DNA from: Stanieria cyanosphaera PCC 7437
GTDB taxonomy: Bacteria > Cyanobacteriota > Cyanobacteriia > Cyanobacteriales > Xenococcaceae
Direction of reading: 5' to 3'
Length of the DNA: 64,000 nucleotides
Assembly: GCF_000317575.1 (NCBI RefSeq)
Contig: NC_019748.1
Location: 1,132,001 to 1,196,000 of the forward strand
Shown here: positions 17,833 to 27,519 of the stretch, piece after piece
Position numbering within the stretch: the stretch's first letter is position 1
Layout of the letters: every line of letters begins with the position of its first letter
Translations under genes and position numbers: made by a program
Notes under the pieces: model-generated
The model's database searches: none
Seen by the model: the letters and a program-made list of their open reading frames with translations, nothing else
Told to the model about the DNA's origin: nothing

Positions 17833-18792
17833 TCACGATAGCCAGTTATCAATACCAAAACCAACAGCGCGATCGCTATAATTTAATTCTTGAGCTAATT
17901 TCAGTACCGCTTGTCTGCCAATTTCAGTTTCAAATACTGAAGAAAAAACAGCATCAATTGAGTAACTATGACAAAACTGACGTAAGTGGCTAGGAAAGCC
18001 ACATATTGCTGGTTTAATTACAAAAATTCCTCGCCATCCTTGTTGATAACACCATTGCAATTGATCTAACTGAGCGACAGATTCATCTAATGCCAAAGGT
18101 GTTTGATATTGATTGCTTAAAGTTAGCATTTCTGAAAAATGTTCAGGAGCTAAAGGCTGTTCAATAAATTCTACTTGCTTGCTGCGATCGCTTATTGCTA
18201 ACCAATTTTTTGTCTCTTCTAGAGTTAATCCTCCATTAGCATCTAATCTAAATTTTGTGGTGGCGGGTAAAGATTGAAGCAGTTGTTGAAAAATTTCGAT
18301 TTCTTTTAAAAAAGATTGAACTCCAATTTTCCATTTAAACGTAAGAGGAGACTTTAATGAAGGTGAATCTATTTGACGCCAAATTTTTTCCGATAAGTTT
18401 AAAGCTGATTTTCCTGCTGGTAACAGATAACAATAGTTTAACGACTTTTTTCGGTTTAATTGATCAGTAATTGGGGTAATTGCTTGACTCTTAAATACTT
18501 CTAAAGCTGATTCAAACCCAAACTGACAAGCAGATAAATGATCGGGAATTGAATTAATCGTTGTTGCTGTAATAATTGAACCTAGCTGCTGACAAAATTC
18601 TAATGCTTGCTCAAGAGTTTCTGAACCAAACCACGGTACAGGAGCAATTTCTCCCCAACTAATTTTACCTTTGCTATCTACTAAAGAAATAATAATTCCC
18701 TCGCGTACTTGCCACACACCGTGACTTGTTTGCAAGGGTTTTAAAAAAGAACGTCGATAAAGACGAAATTGAAATTTATAGCGATCGCTCAT
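17833..18792 (-). CDS. menC: o-Succinylbenzoate synthase (MenC)
   Basis: This 319-aa enolase-superfamily enzyme of phylloquinone synthesis converts SHCHC to o-succinylbenzoate. The barrel shows the KxK pair (KWKIGV), the metal-ligand strands DANGG, EQPL and LDES, and a late lysine in FVIKPAICG. The N-terminal cap has RSFLKPLQTSHG. Upstream (18793-18861) is a short gap to crtR, transcribed in the same direction. The length fits cyanobacterial MenC. Confidence 0.9.
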   Translation of the reverse strand: MSDRYKFQFRLYRRSFLKPLQTSHGVWQVREGIIISLVDSKGKISWGEIAPVPWFGSETLEQALEFCQQLGSIITATTINSIPDHLSACQFGFESALEVFKSQAITPITDQLNRKKSLNYCYLLPAGKSALNLSEKIWRQIDSPSLKSPLTFKWKIGVQSFLKEIEIFQQLLQSLPATTKFRLDANGGLTLEETKNWLAISDRSKQVEFIEQPLAPEHFSEMLTLSNQYQTPLALDESVAQLDQLQWCYQQGWRGIFVIKPAICGFPSHLRQFCHSYSIDAVFSSVFETEIGRQAVLKLAQELNYSDRAVGFGIDNWLS

Positions 18793-18861
18793 TATCGATG
18801 ATATTATGTTGCTGTGACTTCATTTTACTCAGTCTCAAAATTTAAGCAACCTCATTACTAC

Positions 18862-19761
18862 TTATTCTTTAATTACTGATTTATTTTTATGAGAATGAAA
18901 ACGAATTCCCAAAAAAATGTCATACAGAAAAACCCAGAAATTTTTACCTTCAAATAAACCCAAAGATTGATCGCATCCTTTTGCGTCTAATAAAGGTTTA
19001 GTGGCACGATAAGCAGCTTGATATTTATACCAAGGAATAGAAGGCCAAAGATGATGAACTAAATGATAGTTTTGTCCTAAAATTAACAAATTTAAAATAG
19101 GACTAGGATAAACTCTGGCATTTTTCCAGCGATCGCGTTCTTGAAAAGGTCGGTGCGGTAAATAGTCAAAAAACAGTCCTAAAGCAATTCCTACTACTAA
19201 AGCAGGAACAAACCAAAAATTAGTTATATAACCGATAAAACCATATCGAATACTTACAATAACTATAACAGCCAAAAATAATCTACTCAAAAACCATTCT
19301 AGTAACTCGTAATTCTTCCACAAACGACGCTTAAAGAAAAATACTTCGTGATAAAAAAAACGAGCAGCAATGAGCCATAAAGGACCACCTGTCGAGACAA
19401 AATGATCGGGGTCGTTTTCTGGATCGTTGACATGAGCGTGATGTTGTAGGTGTACTCTCGTAAATACAGGAAAAGCAAAACCTAACATCAAAGCACTGCC
19501 ATGTCCCAAAATCGCATTCAAAACTCGATTACTATGGGCGCTATTATGAGAAGCATCATGGATAACTGTTCCAGATAAATGTAAAGCAAGGACATTAGCC
19601 GAAAAACAGCACCAGCCTGGAACTCCCCACCAGAAATAACCAATAACGGATAAGGCGATCAGCATCAGGGCTGCTGTAAACATTAAAACATTGATATTAA
19701 TACCACCATGAGGTTTAAGAAACTCTTTTGGTACTGTCCGCAGCGTCTGAGCCGACTGCAT
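18862..19761 (-). CDS. crtR: Beta-carotene hydroxylase CrtR
   Basis: This membrane di-iron hydroxylase of about 299 aa makes zeaxanthin and related xanthophylls. The histidine boxes are visible: HDASHNSAH, HLQHHAHVNDPENDPDH and QNYHLVHHLWPS, among four or more hydrophobic segments. I chose ATG 19761 because AAAGGAG lies upstream at a usable distance. A GTG at 19785 would include that Shine-Dalgarno sequence in the coding region. Confidence 0.92.
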   Translation of the reverse strand: MQSAQTLRTVPKEFLKPHGGININVLMFTAALMLIALSVIGYFWWGVPGWCCFSANVLALHLSGTVIHDASHNSAHSNRVLNAILGHGSALMLGFAFPVFTRVHLQHHAHVNDPENDPDHFVSTGGPLWLIAARFFYHEVFFFKRRLWKNYELLEWFLSRLFLAVIVIVSIRYGFIGYITNFWFVPALVVGIALGLFFDYLPHRPFQERDRWKNARVYPSPILNLLILGQNYHLVHHLWPSIPWYKYQAAYRATKPLLDAKGCDQSLGLFEGKNFWVFLYDIFLGIRFHSHKNKSVIKE

Positions 19762-20129
19762 TGTTGTTTTTGCTCCTTTATCCACACATATATCTTTCCT
19801 TGGGTAGTTTACAATACTATTGTCATGAGGTAAAGATTTGTAACATTATCTAATGTTATTTGTGTCTAGTTTACTCTCAATGATTAGTTAAACAATGATA
19901 ACTGCTTAGTTGTTGATAGTTAAGACCTACGGTAGTGCGCTTCGCTTATGTTAATGGTTGATTATTTCATCCCTCATCATTCACAACTGATAAGTGATCA
20001 CTGTTAAACGCGATCGCCTTAAAAATTCTAACAGAAACTTCAATCTTTTAGTTAAAGACAATTGAAAAAGCCTATCCATCTCTACAATAAGATTGAGGCT
20101 ACAGCTTTTAGATCATTGAGTAAATTTTT
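19762..20129. other. Divergent intergenic region crtR/hisA
   Basis: About 370 bp. It must hold the crtR promoter (minus) and the hisA promoter (plus). A short fragment GTGCGCTTCGCTTATG at about 19936-19951 resembles the small GC-rich dispersed repeats found elsewhere in the window. An in-frame ORF starting at 20062 only overlaps hisA in another frame. Confidence 0.4.
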
Positions 20130-20903
20130 ATGGAAGTTATACCTGCAATTGATTTATTGGAAGGGAAATGTGTGCGTTTGTACCAAGGAGATTACGACCG
20201 CTCGCAAGTATTTAATGAAAATCCAGTGGAAGTTGCCCGACACTGGGTTGAGCAAGGAGCAACCAGACTTCATTTAGTCGATTTGGATGGAGCTAAACAA
20301 GGAAAATCAGTAAATTTAAACGTAATTGAATTAATTACGGCAGCTATACCTATTCCTGTACAAGTAGGAGGCGGACTACGCGATCGCTCTGCGGTAGCTA
20401 ATTTACTTAATTTAGGTGTACAACGAGCAATTTTGGGTACTGTAGCAGTAGAACAACCAGAATTAGTTACTCAATTAGCACAAGAGTTTCCAGGACAGAT
20501 TGTGGTGGGAATCGATGCTCGTAATGGTCTAGTCGCTACTAGAGGTTGGTTAGAAACGTCGGCAGTAGCAGCGACAGAATTAGCGCAAAGAATGGCACAA
20601 CAAGGTGCAGCAGCGATTATTTATACGGATATTCATCGTGATGGCACGCTTTCTGGCCCTAATTTACCAGCGTTAAGAGAGTTAGCAAATGCGATCAATA
20701 TTCCTGTAATTGCTTCTGGTGGAGTTAGTTGTTTAACTGATTTATTGAGTTTATTGGCATTAGAACCTTTAGGAGTGACAGGCGCGATCGTTGGTCGAGC
20801 GATTTATACTGGAGATGTCGATCTTAAGGAAGCTGTTCAAGCTGTGGGTAATGGTCGTCTGCAAGATGTTCCTTCGGATTTTGGTTCTTCTACTTTTGCG
20901 TGA
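20130..20903 (+). CDS. hisA: HisA, ProFAR isomerase
   Basis: This 257-aa (beta/alpha)8 barrel catalyses the fourth step of histidine synthesis. D8 in [10 protein letters not shown], the phosphate motif [18 protein letters not shown] and [14 protein letters not shown] are typical HisA signatures. The HisA/HisF pair is split in this genome: hisF is at 32817 on the other strand. The stop is followed by a palindrome shared with the convergent gene's end. Confidence 0.95.
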   Translation: MEVIPAIDLLEGKCVRLYQGDYDRSQVFNENPVEVARHWVEQGATRLHLVDLDGAKQGKSVNLNVIELITAAIPIPVQVGGGLRDRSAVANLLNLGVQRAILGTVAVEQPELVTQLAQEFPGQIVVGIDARNGLVATRGWLETSAVAATELAQRMAQQGAAAIIYTDIHRDGTLSGPNLPALRELANAINIPVIASGGVSCLTDLLSLLALEPLGVTGAIVGRAIYTGDVDLKEAVQAVGNGRLQDVPSDFGSSTFA

Positions 20904-20909
20904 TTATTG

Positions 20910-20939
20910 AGTAGAGGCAATTCATCAATTGCTTCTACT
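20910..20939. repeat. 30-bp palindrome between convergent genes
   Basis: AGTAGAGGCAATT, loop CATC, AATTGCTTCTACT. Two 13-nt arms pair with few mismatches, and the acyl-AMP ligase stop codon lies inside. A second copy of the same family is at 57310-57339, also between convergent genes. It is probably a dispersed repeat that also acts as a two-way terminator. Confidence 0.7.
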
Positions 20940-22797
20940 TGTCAATCTGGCGGATTTGGTAGAGAAAACGGCGTAATTTTCCGCGAAATAAACCCGAATA
21001 ACGACGTAAATGAGTCATAGGGTTTAAATATCTATGAATTACGGTAGTGAGGTCGCTGCTACTGGGAGGAGATTGCCATATCGCGATCGCTTTGAGGTTT
21101 TGATTGAGATATTGTTCTTTACAAAAACTGCGTTTGACTTTACCGCTAGAGGTTTTGGGTAAACTTCCTGGTTGTAGAAGAGCGATCGCATAAACATCGA
21201 CAAAATGTTCTGCAAAGATTCGCCAACGAATTGTTTCTACTAATTCATCTACGTCAAGACAATTGCGATAACTGCGTTCTATTTCTTGAACAATGACTAA
21301 TTTTTCTTCCCCTGCAACATTAATCGAGAAAGCTGCACCATTATTTAAACTGAAAGCAGGATGAGATTGTTGAACGGTTTGTTCGAGATGGTGAGGATAA
21401 CAGGTAAACCCCCAGAACATCATTACATCTTTGAGACGACCTGTGATAAATAATTCTTGGTGGTCTAGAAAACCTAGATCACCTGTTCTTAAAAAGGGTT
21501 GTTCTGGATGATCGGATAAATAAGCTTGAAAGGTTTGCTTACTTAATTCTGGTTGCTGCCAATATCCCTGCGCTACTCCTGAACCTGCTACCCAAATTTC
21601 TCCAACCTGATGGGGAGGACAGGGGGTTAAAGACTGAGGATCGACAATGACTATCTTTTCATCTAACCAGGCACGACCACAACTAATTACAGAACAAGAT
21701 CCTGGTTTTGCTATTGTACTAAGAACAACTCGATTTTGTTCAAGTGCTTTTTCTTCGACGTATTTAATTATGGGTGCTTCGTTTTTTAATCCTCCTGTGA
21801 TAAATAAGGTAGCTTCTGCCATACCATAACAAGGATAAAAAGCTTCTCTACGAAAACCACAATCGGCAAAATAATGAGAAAATTGTTCAATAGTTTTTTG
21901 ACGAATAGGTTCAGCACCTGTAAAAGCTAATTCCCAACTACTGAGATCGAGATGTTGTTTTTGCGCCTCGGTTACTTGACGACATAACAAGTCGTAAGCG
22001 AAATTAGGACCACCACTAATTGTTCCTCGGTAGTGAGAGATTGCTTGTAACCAACGAATGGGTTTTTGAATGAAAGCGAGGGGAGACATGAGAATACATG
22101 GTATGCCTAAATAAAGAGAGTGCAAAACATTGCCAATTAATCCCATGTCGTGGAATAAAGGCAACCAACCGACACCGATACTCTGGGAATTACCAGCAAA
22201 AACTAGTTGCAACATCTGTTGATTGGACATTAAATTTTGATGGGTAACCATTACTCCTTTAGGAGTTCCTGTTGAACCAGAAGTATATTGAAGAAAAGCT
22301 AAATGATCTGGAGTAAACTGAGGAATTTGATAGTTGATTGATTGATTGAATTTAATACTTTCTGTATTTAACCAAACTAATTGGGAGGCGATTTCTGGGT
22401 CTAGTTGATGTTTAGTTTTAGTTAGTAATTTTTGAGTAGTTAAAATAATCTTTGCTTGAGAAGAAATTAAACGTCCTTGCAAATTTTTGATTGCTAAAAG
22501 ATTTTGAGGCGGATGGCAAGGAATTGCGATCGCTCCTGCATAAAGACAACCAAAAAAAGCGGAAATAAATTCTAAACTTTGTTCGTAAGGATAAATGAGA
22601 ATTACTGGTTTATTGTTAGATGGTAATGAACTTATTTGAGAGGCAATTGCTTTTGCTTGCTGGTCTAGTTGTTGATAAGTAATAGTTTCTTCTTTGCTTT
22701 CTCCATCTTTGAGAAAAATATAAGCAATTCGATCTGGTTGTTGTTTGGCAAGATCGCGCAGGTAATCAACTAAAGTAGAATAATTAAACGGTTGCAT
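20935..22797 (-). CDS. Fatty acyl-AMP ligase
   Basis: This 620-aa ANL-superfamily adenylating enzyme has YTSGSTGTPKGV (A3 core), GWLPLFHDMGLIGN, and YGMAEATLF, followed by TGDLGF and GRLKDVM. The pattern HDMGLIG and an insertion in the C-terminal part are typical of fatty acyl-AMP ligases rather than acyl-CoA ligases. It activates a fatty acid for transfer to a carrier protein. No acyl carrier or polyketide synthase lies next to it, so its product is unknown. A lysine for adenylation is present in PKTSSGKVKR. Confidence 0.88.
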   Translation of the reverse strand: MQPFNYSTLVDYLRDLAKQQPDRIAYIFLKDGESKEETITYQQLDQQAKAIASQISSLPSNNKPVILIYPYEQSLEFISAFFGCLYAGAIAIPCHPPQNLLAIKNLQGRLISSQAKIILTTQKLLTKTKHQLDPEIASQLVWLNTESIKFNQSINYQIPQFTPDHLAFLQYTSGSTGTPKGVMVTHQNLMSNQQMLQLVFAGNSQSIGVGWLPLFHDMGLIGNVLHSLYLGIPCILMSPLAFIQKPIRWLQAISHYRGTISGGPNFAYDLLCRQVTEAQKQHLDLSSWELAFTGAEPIRQKTIEQFSHYFADCGFRREAFYPCYGMAEATLFITGGLKNEAPIIKYVEEKALEQNRVVLSTIAKPGSCSVISCGRAWLDEKIVIVDPQSLTPCPPHQVGEIWVAGSGVAQGYWQQPELSKQTFQAYLSDHPEQPFLRTGDLGFLDHQELFITGRLKDVMMFWGFTCYPHHLEQTVQQSHPAFSLNNGAAFSINVAGEEKLVIVQEIERSYRNCLDVDELVETIRWRIFAEHFVDVYAIALLQPGSLPKTSSGKVKRSFCKEQYLNQNLKAIAIWQSPPSSSDLTTVIHRYLNPMTHLRRYSGLFRGKLRRFLYQIRQIDK

Positions 22798-22853
22798 AAT
22801 CTGTAAATATATAGCAGAATATTTTCCCTAAAAAGACTCAAAAAAAATCACCA

Positions 22854-24536
22854 ATGACTAATAATAAAAATAATCTTTGGTTTGGTTTAAGCTTACTTGT
22901 TACTTTCTACTTTGGACTAATTTCTTTACATTATGTTGTTAGTAATCAATACATTATTCAAGATGATGCTCGACAACATTTAATTTGGTTACAAAGATTA
23001 GTAGAGCCTCAATTATTTAAAGATGATTTAATTATTAATTATTTTGAGAGTGTTGCGCCGATAGGATATAAATTTTTTTATTGGTTTTGGGCAAAATTAG
23101 GAATTGCACCGATTGAATTGGCGAAAACTTTGCCTTTGATTTTAGCAATTATTACTACGATTTATATTTATAAAGTTACTCTTCAAATCTTTCCTCTTCC
23201 TCTTGCTGGTTTTTGGTCTAGTTTATTTGTCAATCAATTGATATGGCTTAATGACGATTTAGTTTCTGCTAGTCCAAGAGCTTTTATTTATCCTTTGTTT
23301 AGTGCTTTTTTATATTATTTAATTAAACAAAAAATATTTGAGTTATTAATCGCGATCGCTTTAATAGGCTTAATTTACCCACAAGTTTTATTGATTGAAT
23401 TGACAATCTTAACAATTAGATTAGTTAGTTGGCAAACCAACTCAATTAAATTTTGTCAAACTCAAAAAGATTATTTTATTTTCTTAGCTGCTGTAATTAT
23501 TGCTTGTCCAATTTTATTTATTTATGCGACTAATAAATCCGAATTTAGTCCAGTTGTAACATCTCTCCAAATGCAACAAATGCCCGAATTTGGTTTACAT
23601 GGTCGTAGTCAATATTTTGTAAGTAATCCCATCTTATTTTTTCTGAATGGTTCTAGTGGTTTAAGCTTACCTATTTTTCCTACGATTGTTTGGATTAGTC
23701 TGAGTTTACCTTGGTTATTAAAATCTCAATCACCTTTAGTAAAATTAATTCACCCAAAAGTAAAAATTTTATGGGAAGTTTTACTAGCATCTTTATTGAT
23801 GTTTATACTAGCTCATTTATTGCTACCTAAATTACATCTTCCTAGCCGTTACACTTATCATAGTTTTAAATTAGTTATGGCGATCGCATCAGGAGTTGTT
23901 CTTGTAATTTGGTTAGATTATTTTTGGCAATGGTTTTTAAAAAAGAATAAATTTAAAACTAAATTAATTTCTATTTTAGTAAACTTTAGTTTAGCTACAA
24001 TTATTATTTTTCCTGCAATTCCTGTTGTATTTTTAGTTTGGTTTCAAAATTGGCAAATTGGTCAAGCACCAGTAATTTATCAATTTTTATCTTCTCAACC
24101 TCCAGATACTTTAGTTGCGTCTTTAACAAGAGAAGCTGATAATATTCCTGCTTTTTCTTTTCGGTCTGTTTTAGTAGGAAGAGAATTTGCTCTAGCTTAT
24201 CATACAAATTATTATCAACAATTTAAGCAACGAGTTATTGATTTAATCAAAGCACAATCAAGTCCGAATTCATTAAAAGCTAAACAAGTTATTCAAAAAT
24301 ACAGTATTGATTATTGGCTAGTAGAAAATGATTTTTTTCAACCAGATTACTTATTTCAGTACGATTGGTTAAATTATAGTTCTTTTCATAATTTAGTAAA
24401 CCAAGCAAATACTAACCTAAAACAAGGCGAAGTTCCTGCTCTAGCAAAATTAATCAAAGAAAATAAATGTATTAGTGTAGCTACTCAAAACCTAACTTTA
24501 TTAAATGCAGAGTGTATTCTTAAACAATCAAACTAA
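22854..24536 (+). CDS. Polytopic membrane protein of unknown function
   Basis: This 560-aa protein has about ten hydrophobic segments and a soluble C-terminal portion. Its overall shape, with an early DDARQHLIWLQRL after the first membrane helix, resembles membrane-bound glycosyltransferases of the GT-C fold, where acidic residues in the first loop are catalytic. I do not recognise a named family. It is divergent from the acyl-AMP ligase with 56 bp between the starts. Confidence 0.7.
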   Translation: MTNNKNNLWFGLSLLVTFYFGLISLHYVVSNQYIIQDDARQHLIWLQRLVEPQLFKDDLIINYFESVAPIGYKFFYWFWAKLGIAPIELAKTLPLILAIITTIYIYKVTLQIFPLPLAGFWSSLFVNQLIWLNDDLVSASPRAFIYPLFSAFLYYLIKQKIFELLIAIALIGLIYPQVLLIELTILTIRLVSWQTNSIKFCQTQKDYFIFLAAVIIACPILFIYATNKSEFSPVVTSLQMQQMPEFGLHGRSQYFVSNPILFFLNGSSGLSLPIFPTIVWISLSLPWLLKSQSPLVKLIHPKVKILWEVLLASLLMFILAHLLLPKLHLPSRYTYHSFKLVMAIASGVVLVIWLDYFWQWFLKKNKFKTKLISILVNFSLATIIIFPAIPVVFLVWFQNWQIGQAPVIYQFLSSQPPDTLVASLTREADNIPAFSFRSVLVGREFALAYHTNYYQQFKQRVIDLIKAQSSPNSLKAKQVIQKYSIDYWLVENDFFQPDYLFQYDWLNYSSFHNLVNQANTNLKQGEVPALAKLIKENKCISVATQNLTLLNAECILKQSN

Positions 24537-24575
24537 CAAACTTTGCCATTCTTGATAATTAATTTTTTGGTAAAA

Positions 24576-25058
24576 TTAAGAACAAAAGTCTTTTAACTTG
24601 TTTTCAATTGCGTTAATTAATTCATCTTGATTATTCAAGTAAGTTAATTGTAGTAAACTATTAGCAAAATTGAATAAAGAAATGCGATTACATTGAGCTT
24701 TTAATTCTTTATAATCTATACCACCAAAAATTTCTCGACTAGCACTAACTATGGCAGTATTAAAATTATCTTCTATGTATTCTTGCCAGTTTTCCGAGTA
24801 AATATAATGCGCTTTTTTTCCAAGTTTATTTCGTTTTTGAATAGCGAGAAGACTATTAATAATAGATGATTTCCAAGAGCTAGTTAAGCGATTTTCTACT
24901 TGTATTTTAATTAAATGAATTAATAAAATTACTAAAAATGATTCTAAATTTCTAATTTCGCTTTGTCGTCCCATTTCTTCTAGCTCTTCGACTATTAACA
25001 AAGCCTGTTCAATCTCACCGGCTAATAAATGTTTTTTGAGTTCTAATATTTCCAACAT
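24576..25058 (-). CDS. DUF29-family protein
   Basis: This 160-aa helical protein contains the DUF29 pattern VEELEEMGRQSEIRNLESFLVILLIHLIK. Proteins of this family are abundant in cyanobacteria and have no established function. It is convergent with the membrane protein. A second DUF29 gene is at 40004; the two are only distantly alike. Confidence 0.75.
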   Translation of the reverse strand: MLEILELKKHLLAGEIEQALLIVEELEEMGRQSEIRNLESFLVILLIHLIKIQVENRLTSSWKSSIINSLLAIQKRNKLGKKAHYIYSENWQEYIEDNFNTAIVSASREIFGGIDYKELKAQCNRISLFNFANSLLQLTYLNNQDELINAIENKLKDFCS

Positions 25059-25502
25059 TTGTTTATCTTTAATTTGTAGCTGATTAAATTTATTGTGACA
25101 ATTTCTTTTCTTTAATTTTATAATGGAAAGATAAATCGCTCTTCGTCCTTACAATAAAATATATTTATTATTCATTATTTCTATCACAAAATTTACTAGA
25201 TTGATCCATAAACAAAATAACAACCAACCGATAAATATATCTGTTCCTTCGCAAATCTCAGAACAAAGTTGATCAGCGTTTATTCGTGGACATTTTTAAA
25301 TTATCTGTTTTTGAATATTTTCATCTCAATAATTATCAATAAAACAGCAACTTCTTAAGCCAACATATTTTTAACTTGACAAAACTTCTGCAAGTAGAGA
25401 AATCCGACTATTTTTGAAAAAACTATTTAGTTACTAATTACTAAGATCGAGATAGCTAATAATACTAGATTGCCCTGCAACTCTCAAAGGGACATTTAAT
25501 CT
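25059..25502. other. Intergenic region, nothing recognised
   Basis: About 440 bp of AT-rich DNA between divergent genes. I see no reading frame, tRNA, long repeat or clear terminator. Promoters for both flanking genes are expected here. Confidence 0.4.
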
Positions 25503-26567
25503 TTGATGATACAAACTCTTACCTCTTCTTCTACTCGTCTGTGGTTACCAGAGCGTGTTTTAGTTACTCCTGCTGCCCTTCAAGAATCTTGGGGACAACA
25601 AATTATCAAGCGAATTGAATCTTATCAGATACCAATACAAGAATTACCCCACAATCGATTAACTAATTTAAAAGGAAAAACCGAACAAGAGACTTATGCT
25701 AAAGCTAAACGAACCTTAGCAATAGTGACTGCACCACCAAGTAATTTTAAACTAAATCCGATTCCTCCTTCGGCTGACTGGCAATTTCATCTAGCGCAAG
25801 GATGTCCAGCGCACTGTCAATATTGTTATTTAGCTGGAAGTTTATCTGGAGTCCCTATCACCAGAATTTATGCGAATTTACCAGAAATTCTCGATAATCT
25901 AAGCCAATACGAATCAAAAGACCAAGAAACTAGCTTTGAAGTTAGCTGTTACACAGATCCTCTTAGCATCGAACATCTAACAGGTAGTTTAGCTGAATGT
26001 ATTCGTTACTTCGGTACTCGTTCTCAAGCTCGTTTACGATGGGTTTCTAAATTTGATGGGGTTGATAAACTATTAAATTTACCTCATCAAGGTCATACTC
26101 GTTGTCGTATGAGTGTCAATGCTGCACCAATTAGTTGTTCTTTTGAGGGAGGTACAGCTAGCGTAAATGCTAGACTACAAGCACTACGAAAATTAGCTTT
26201 ACCAACTAATCAAGGTGGTGGTGGGTATCCTGTTGGATTAGTAATTGCACCAATTATGGCGATTTCAGATTGGCAGTTACATTATACTCAGTTGTTCGAG
26301 CAAATTAGTACTATGTTAGATTTTAACTGCGATCTAACTTTTGAATTAATTACTCATCGCTTTACCCCCAAATCAAAAGAAGTTTTACAAAGTTGGTATC
26401 CAAACAGCAAGTTAGATTTAGATGAAGCAAACCGCCATCGTAAATATAATAAGTTTGGTGGGGTTAAGTATGTCTATAATACGGAAAAAATGAAAACGTT
26501 ACAGACTTTTATTGAAAAACAAATTCAAGCAAGGTTTCCTCACGCAAAAATTCTTTATTGGACTTAA
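25503..26567 (+). CDS. Spore photoproduct lyase-like radical SAM protein
   Basis: This 354-aa protein carries the radical SAM cluster motif C-x3-C-x2-C in GCPAHCQYCYL (about residue 98-110) and the SPL-like context CYTDPLSIEHLTGSL and RWVSKFDGVD. Cyanobacteria do not sporulate, so it may be a DNA-repair or modification enzyme of the SPL-like family. The next gene starts 31 nt later in the same direction. Confidence 0.85.
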   Translation: MMIQTLTSSSTRLWLPERVLVTPAALQESWGQQIIKRIESYQIPIQELPHNRLTNLKGKTEQETYAKAKRTLAIVTAPPSNFKLNPIPPSADWQFHLAQGCPAHCQYCYLAGSLSGVPITRIYANLPEILDNLSQYESKDQETSFEVSCYTDPLSIEHLTGSLAECIRYFGTRSQARLRWVSKFDGVDKLLNLPHQGHTRCRMSVNAAPISCSFEGGTASVNARLQALRKLALPTNQGGGGYPVGLVIAPIMAISDWQLHYTQLFEQISTMLDFNCDLTFELITHRFTPKSKEVLQSWYPNSKLDLDEANRHRKYNKFGGVKYVYNTEKMKTLQTFIEKQIQARFPHAKILYWT

Positions 26568-26598
26568 CCTGAATAAATTTTTTTAAGAGCTTGATTTT

Positions 26599-27462
26599 AT
26601 GTCTTTTTCCAGTCAACTGCGACAGTTACTTACTCATCCCAAAATTTTGGTTATTCCTGGTGTTTATGATTGTTTAGGCGCAAAATTAGCCGAACAAAGC
26701 GGATTTGAAGCGAGCGCTACTAGTGGTTTTGGTATTGCTGCTTCTACTTTGGGAGTTCCTGACTACGGTTTGTTGACTGCGACGGAAATGCTTAATAGTA
26801 CAGGCAAGATTGCTAAGTCAGTTAAGATTCCTTTAATTGCTGATTTAGATACGGGTTACGGCAATGCTTTAAATGTGATCCGCACTGTTGAAGAAGCAGT
26901 AAATTTAGGTATCAGTGGCATTATTTTAGAAGACCAAGAATTTCCTAAAAAATGCGGTCATTTTGACGATAAACGAGTTATTTCTACATCTGAACATTGT
27001 AGTAAAATCAAAGCAGCTATTCAAGCTCGTGGTGAAAGTAATTTAGTGATTATTGCTCGAACCGATGCTCGTGCGCCTTTGGGTTTAGCAGAAGCGCTCG
27101 CCAGAGGACGTGCTTATCTCGATGTTGGTGCAGATGTTTTATTTATTGAAGCACCCCAGTCGGTTACTGAATTAGAAGCGATCGCGCAAGCTTTTCCCGA
27201 TGTACCTTTAGTAGCTAATATGATTGAAGGTGGAAAAACTCCCGAACTAACAGCTTCAGATTTACAACAATTGGGTTTTAAAATTGTCTTTTTTCCATTA
27301 TCGGGTTTACTTGCTGCTACTAAAGCTATAAATGAATGTTGGCATTATCTTAAAGAAAATGGAACGACAGTAGGATTTGAACCAATAGTTGATTTTCAAG
27401 ATTTTAAAAGCGCGATTGATTTACCTAAATATCGTCAACTTGAACAAGATTTTAGGAGCTAG
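26599..27462 (+). CDS. Isocitrate lyase/PEP mutase-family enzyme
   Basis: This 287-aa barrel protein has DLDTGYGN (metal site), ILEDQEFPKKCGH (the KKCGH loop of (methyl)isocitrate lyases and oxaloacetate hydrolases), IARTDAR and LFIEAPQ. It could be a methylisocitrate lyase-like or 2,3-dimethylmalate lyase-like enzyme. The substrate cannot be settled from sequence. It probably forms an operon with the radical SAM gene. Confidence 0.85.
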   Translation: MSFSSQLRQLLTHPKILVIPGVYDCLGAKLAEQSGFEASATSGFGIAASTLGVPDYGLLTATEMLNSTGKIAKSVKIPLIADLDTGYGNALNVIRTVEEAVNLGISGIILEDQEFPKKCGHFDDKRVISTSEHCSKIKAAIQARGESNLVIIARTDARAPLGLAEALARGRAYLDVGADVLFIEAPQSVTELEAIAQAFPDVPLVANMIEGGKTPELTASDLQQLGFKIVFFPLSGLLAATKAINECWHYLKENGTTVGFEPIVDFQDFKSAIDLPKYRQLEQDFRS

Positions 27463-27479
27463 ATTTTTTATTTTTGTAC

Positions 27480-27499
27480 AGACGTAACATGTTACGTCT
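27480..27499. repeat. Perfect 20-bp palindrome between convergent genes
   Basis: AGACGTAACATGTTACGTCT is a perfect palindrome between two convergent genes. It shares the AGACGT core with 8161-8207. It may be a dispersed repeat remnant; there is no T-run for a classical terminator. Confidence 0.75.
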
Positions 27500-27519
27500 C
27501 TAAGACTTTTGATTTTAGA

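Noticed and set aside
20062-20277. Open frame of 71 codons at the start of hisA
   Set aside because: It is a shadow in another frame of hisA.
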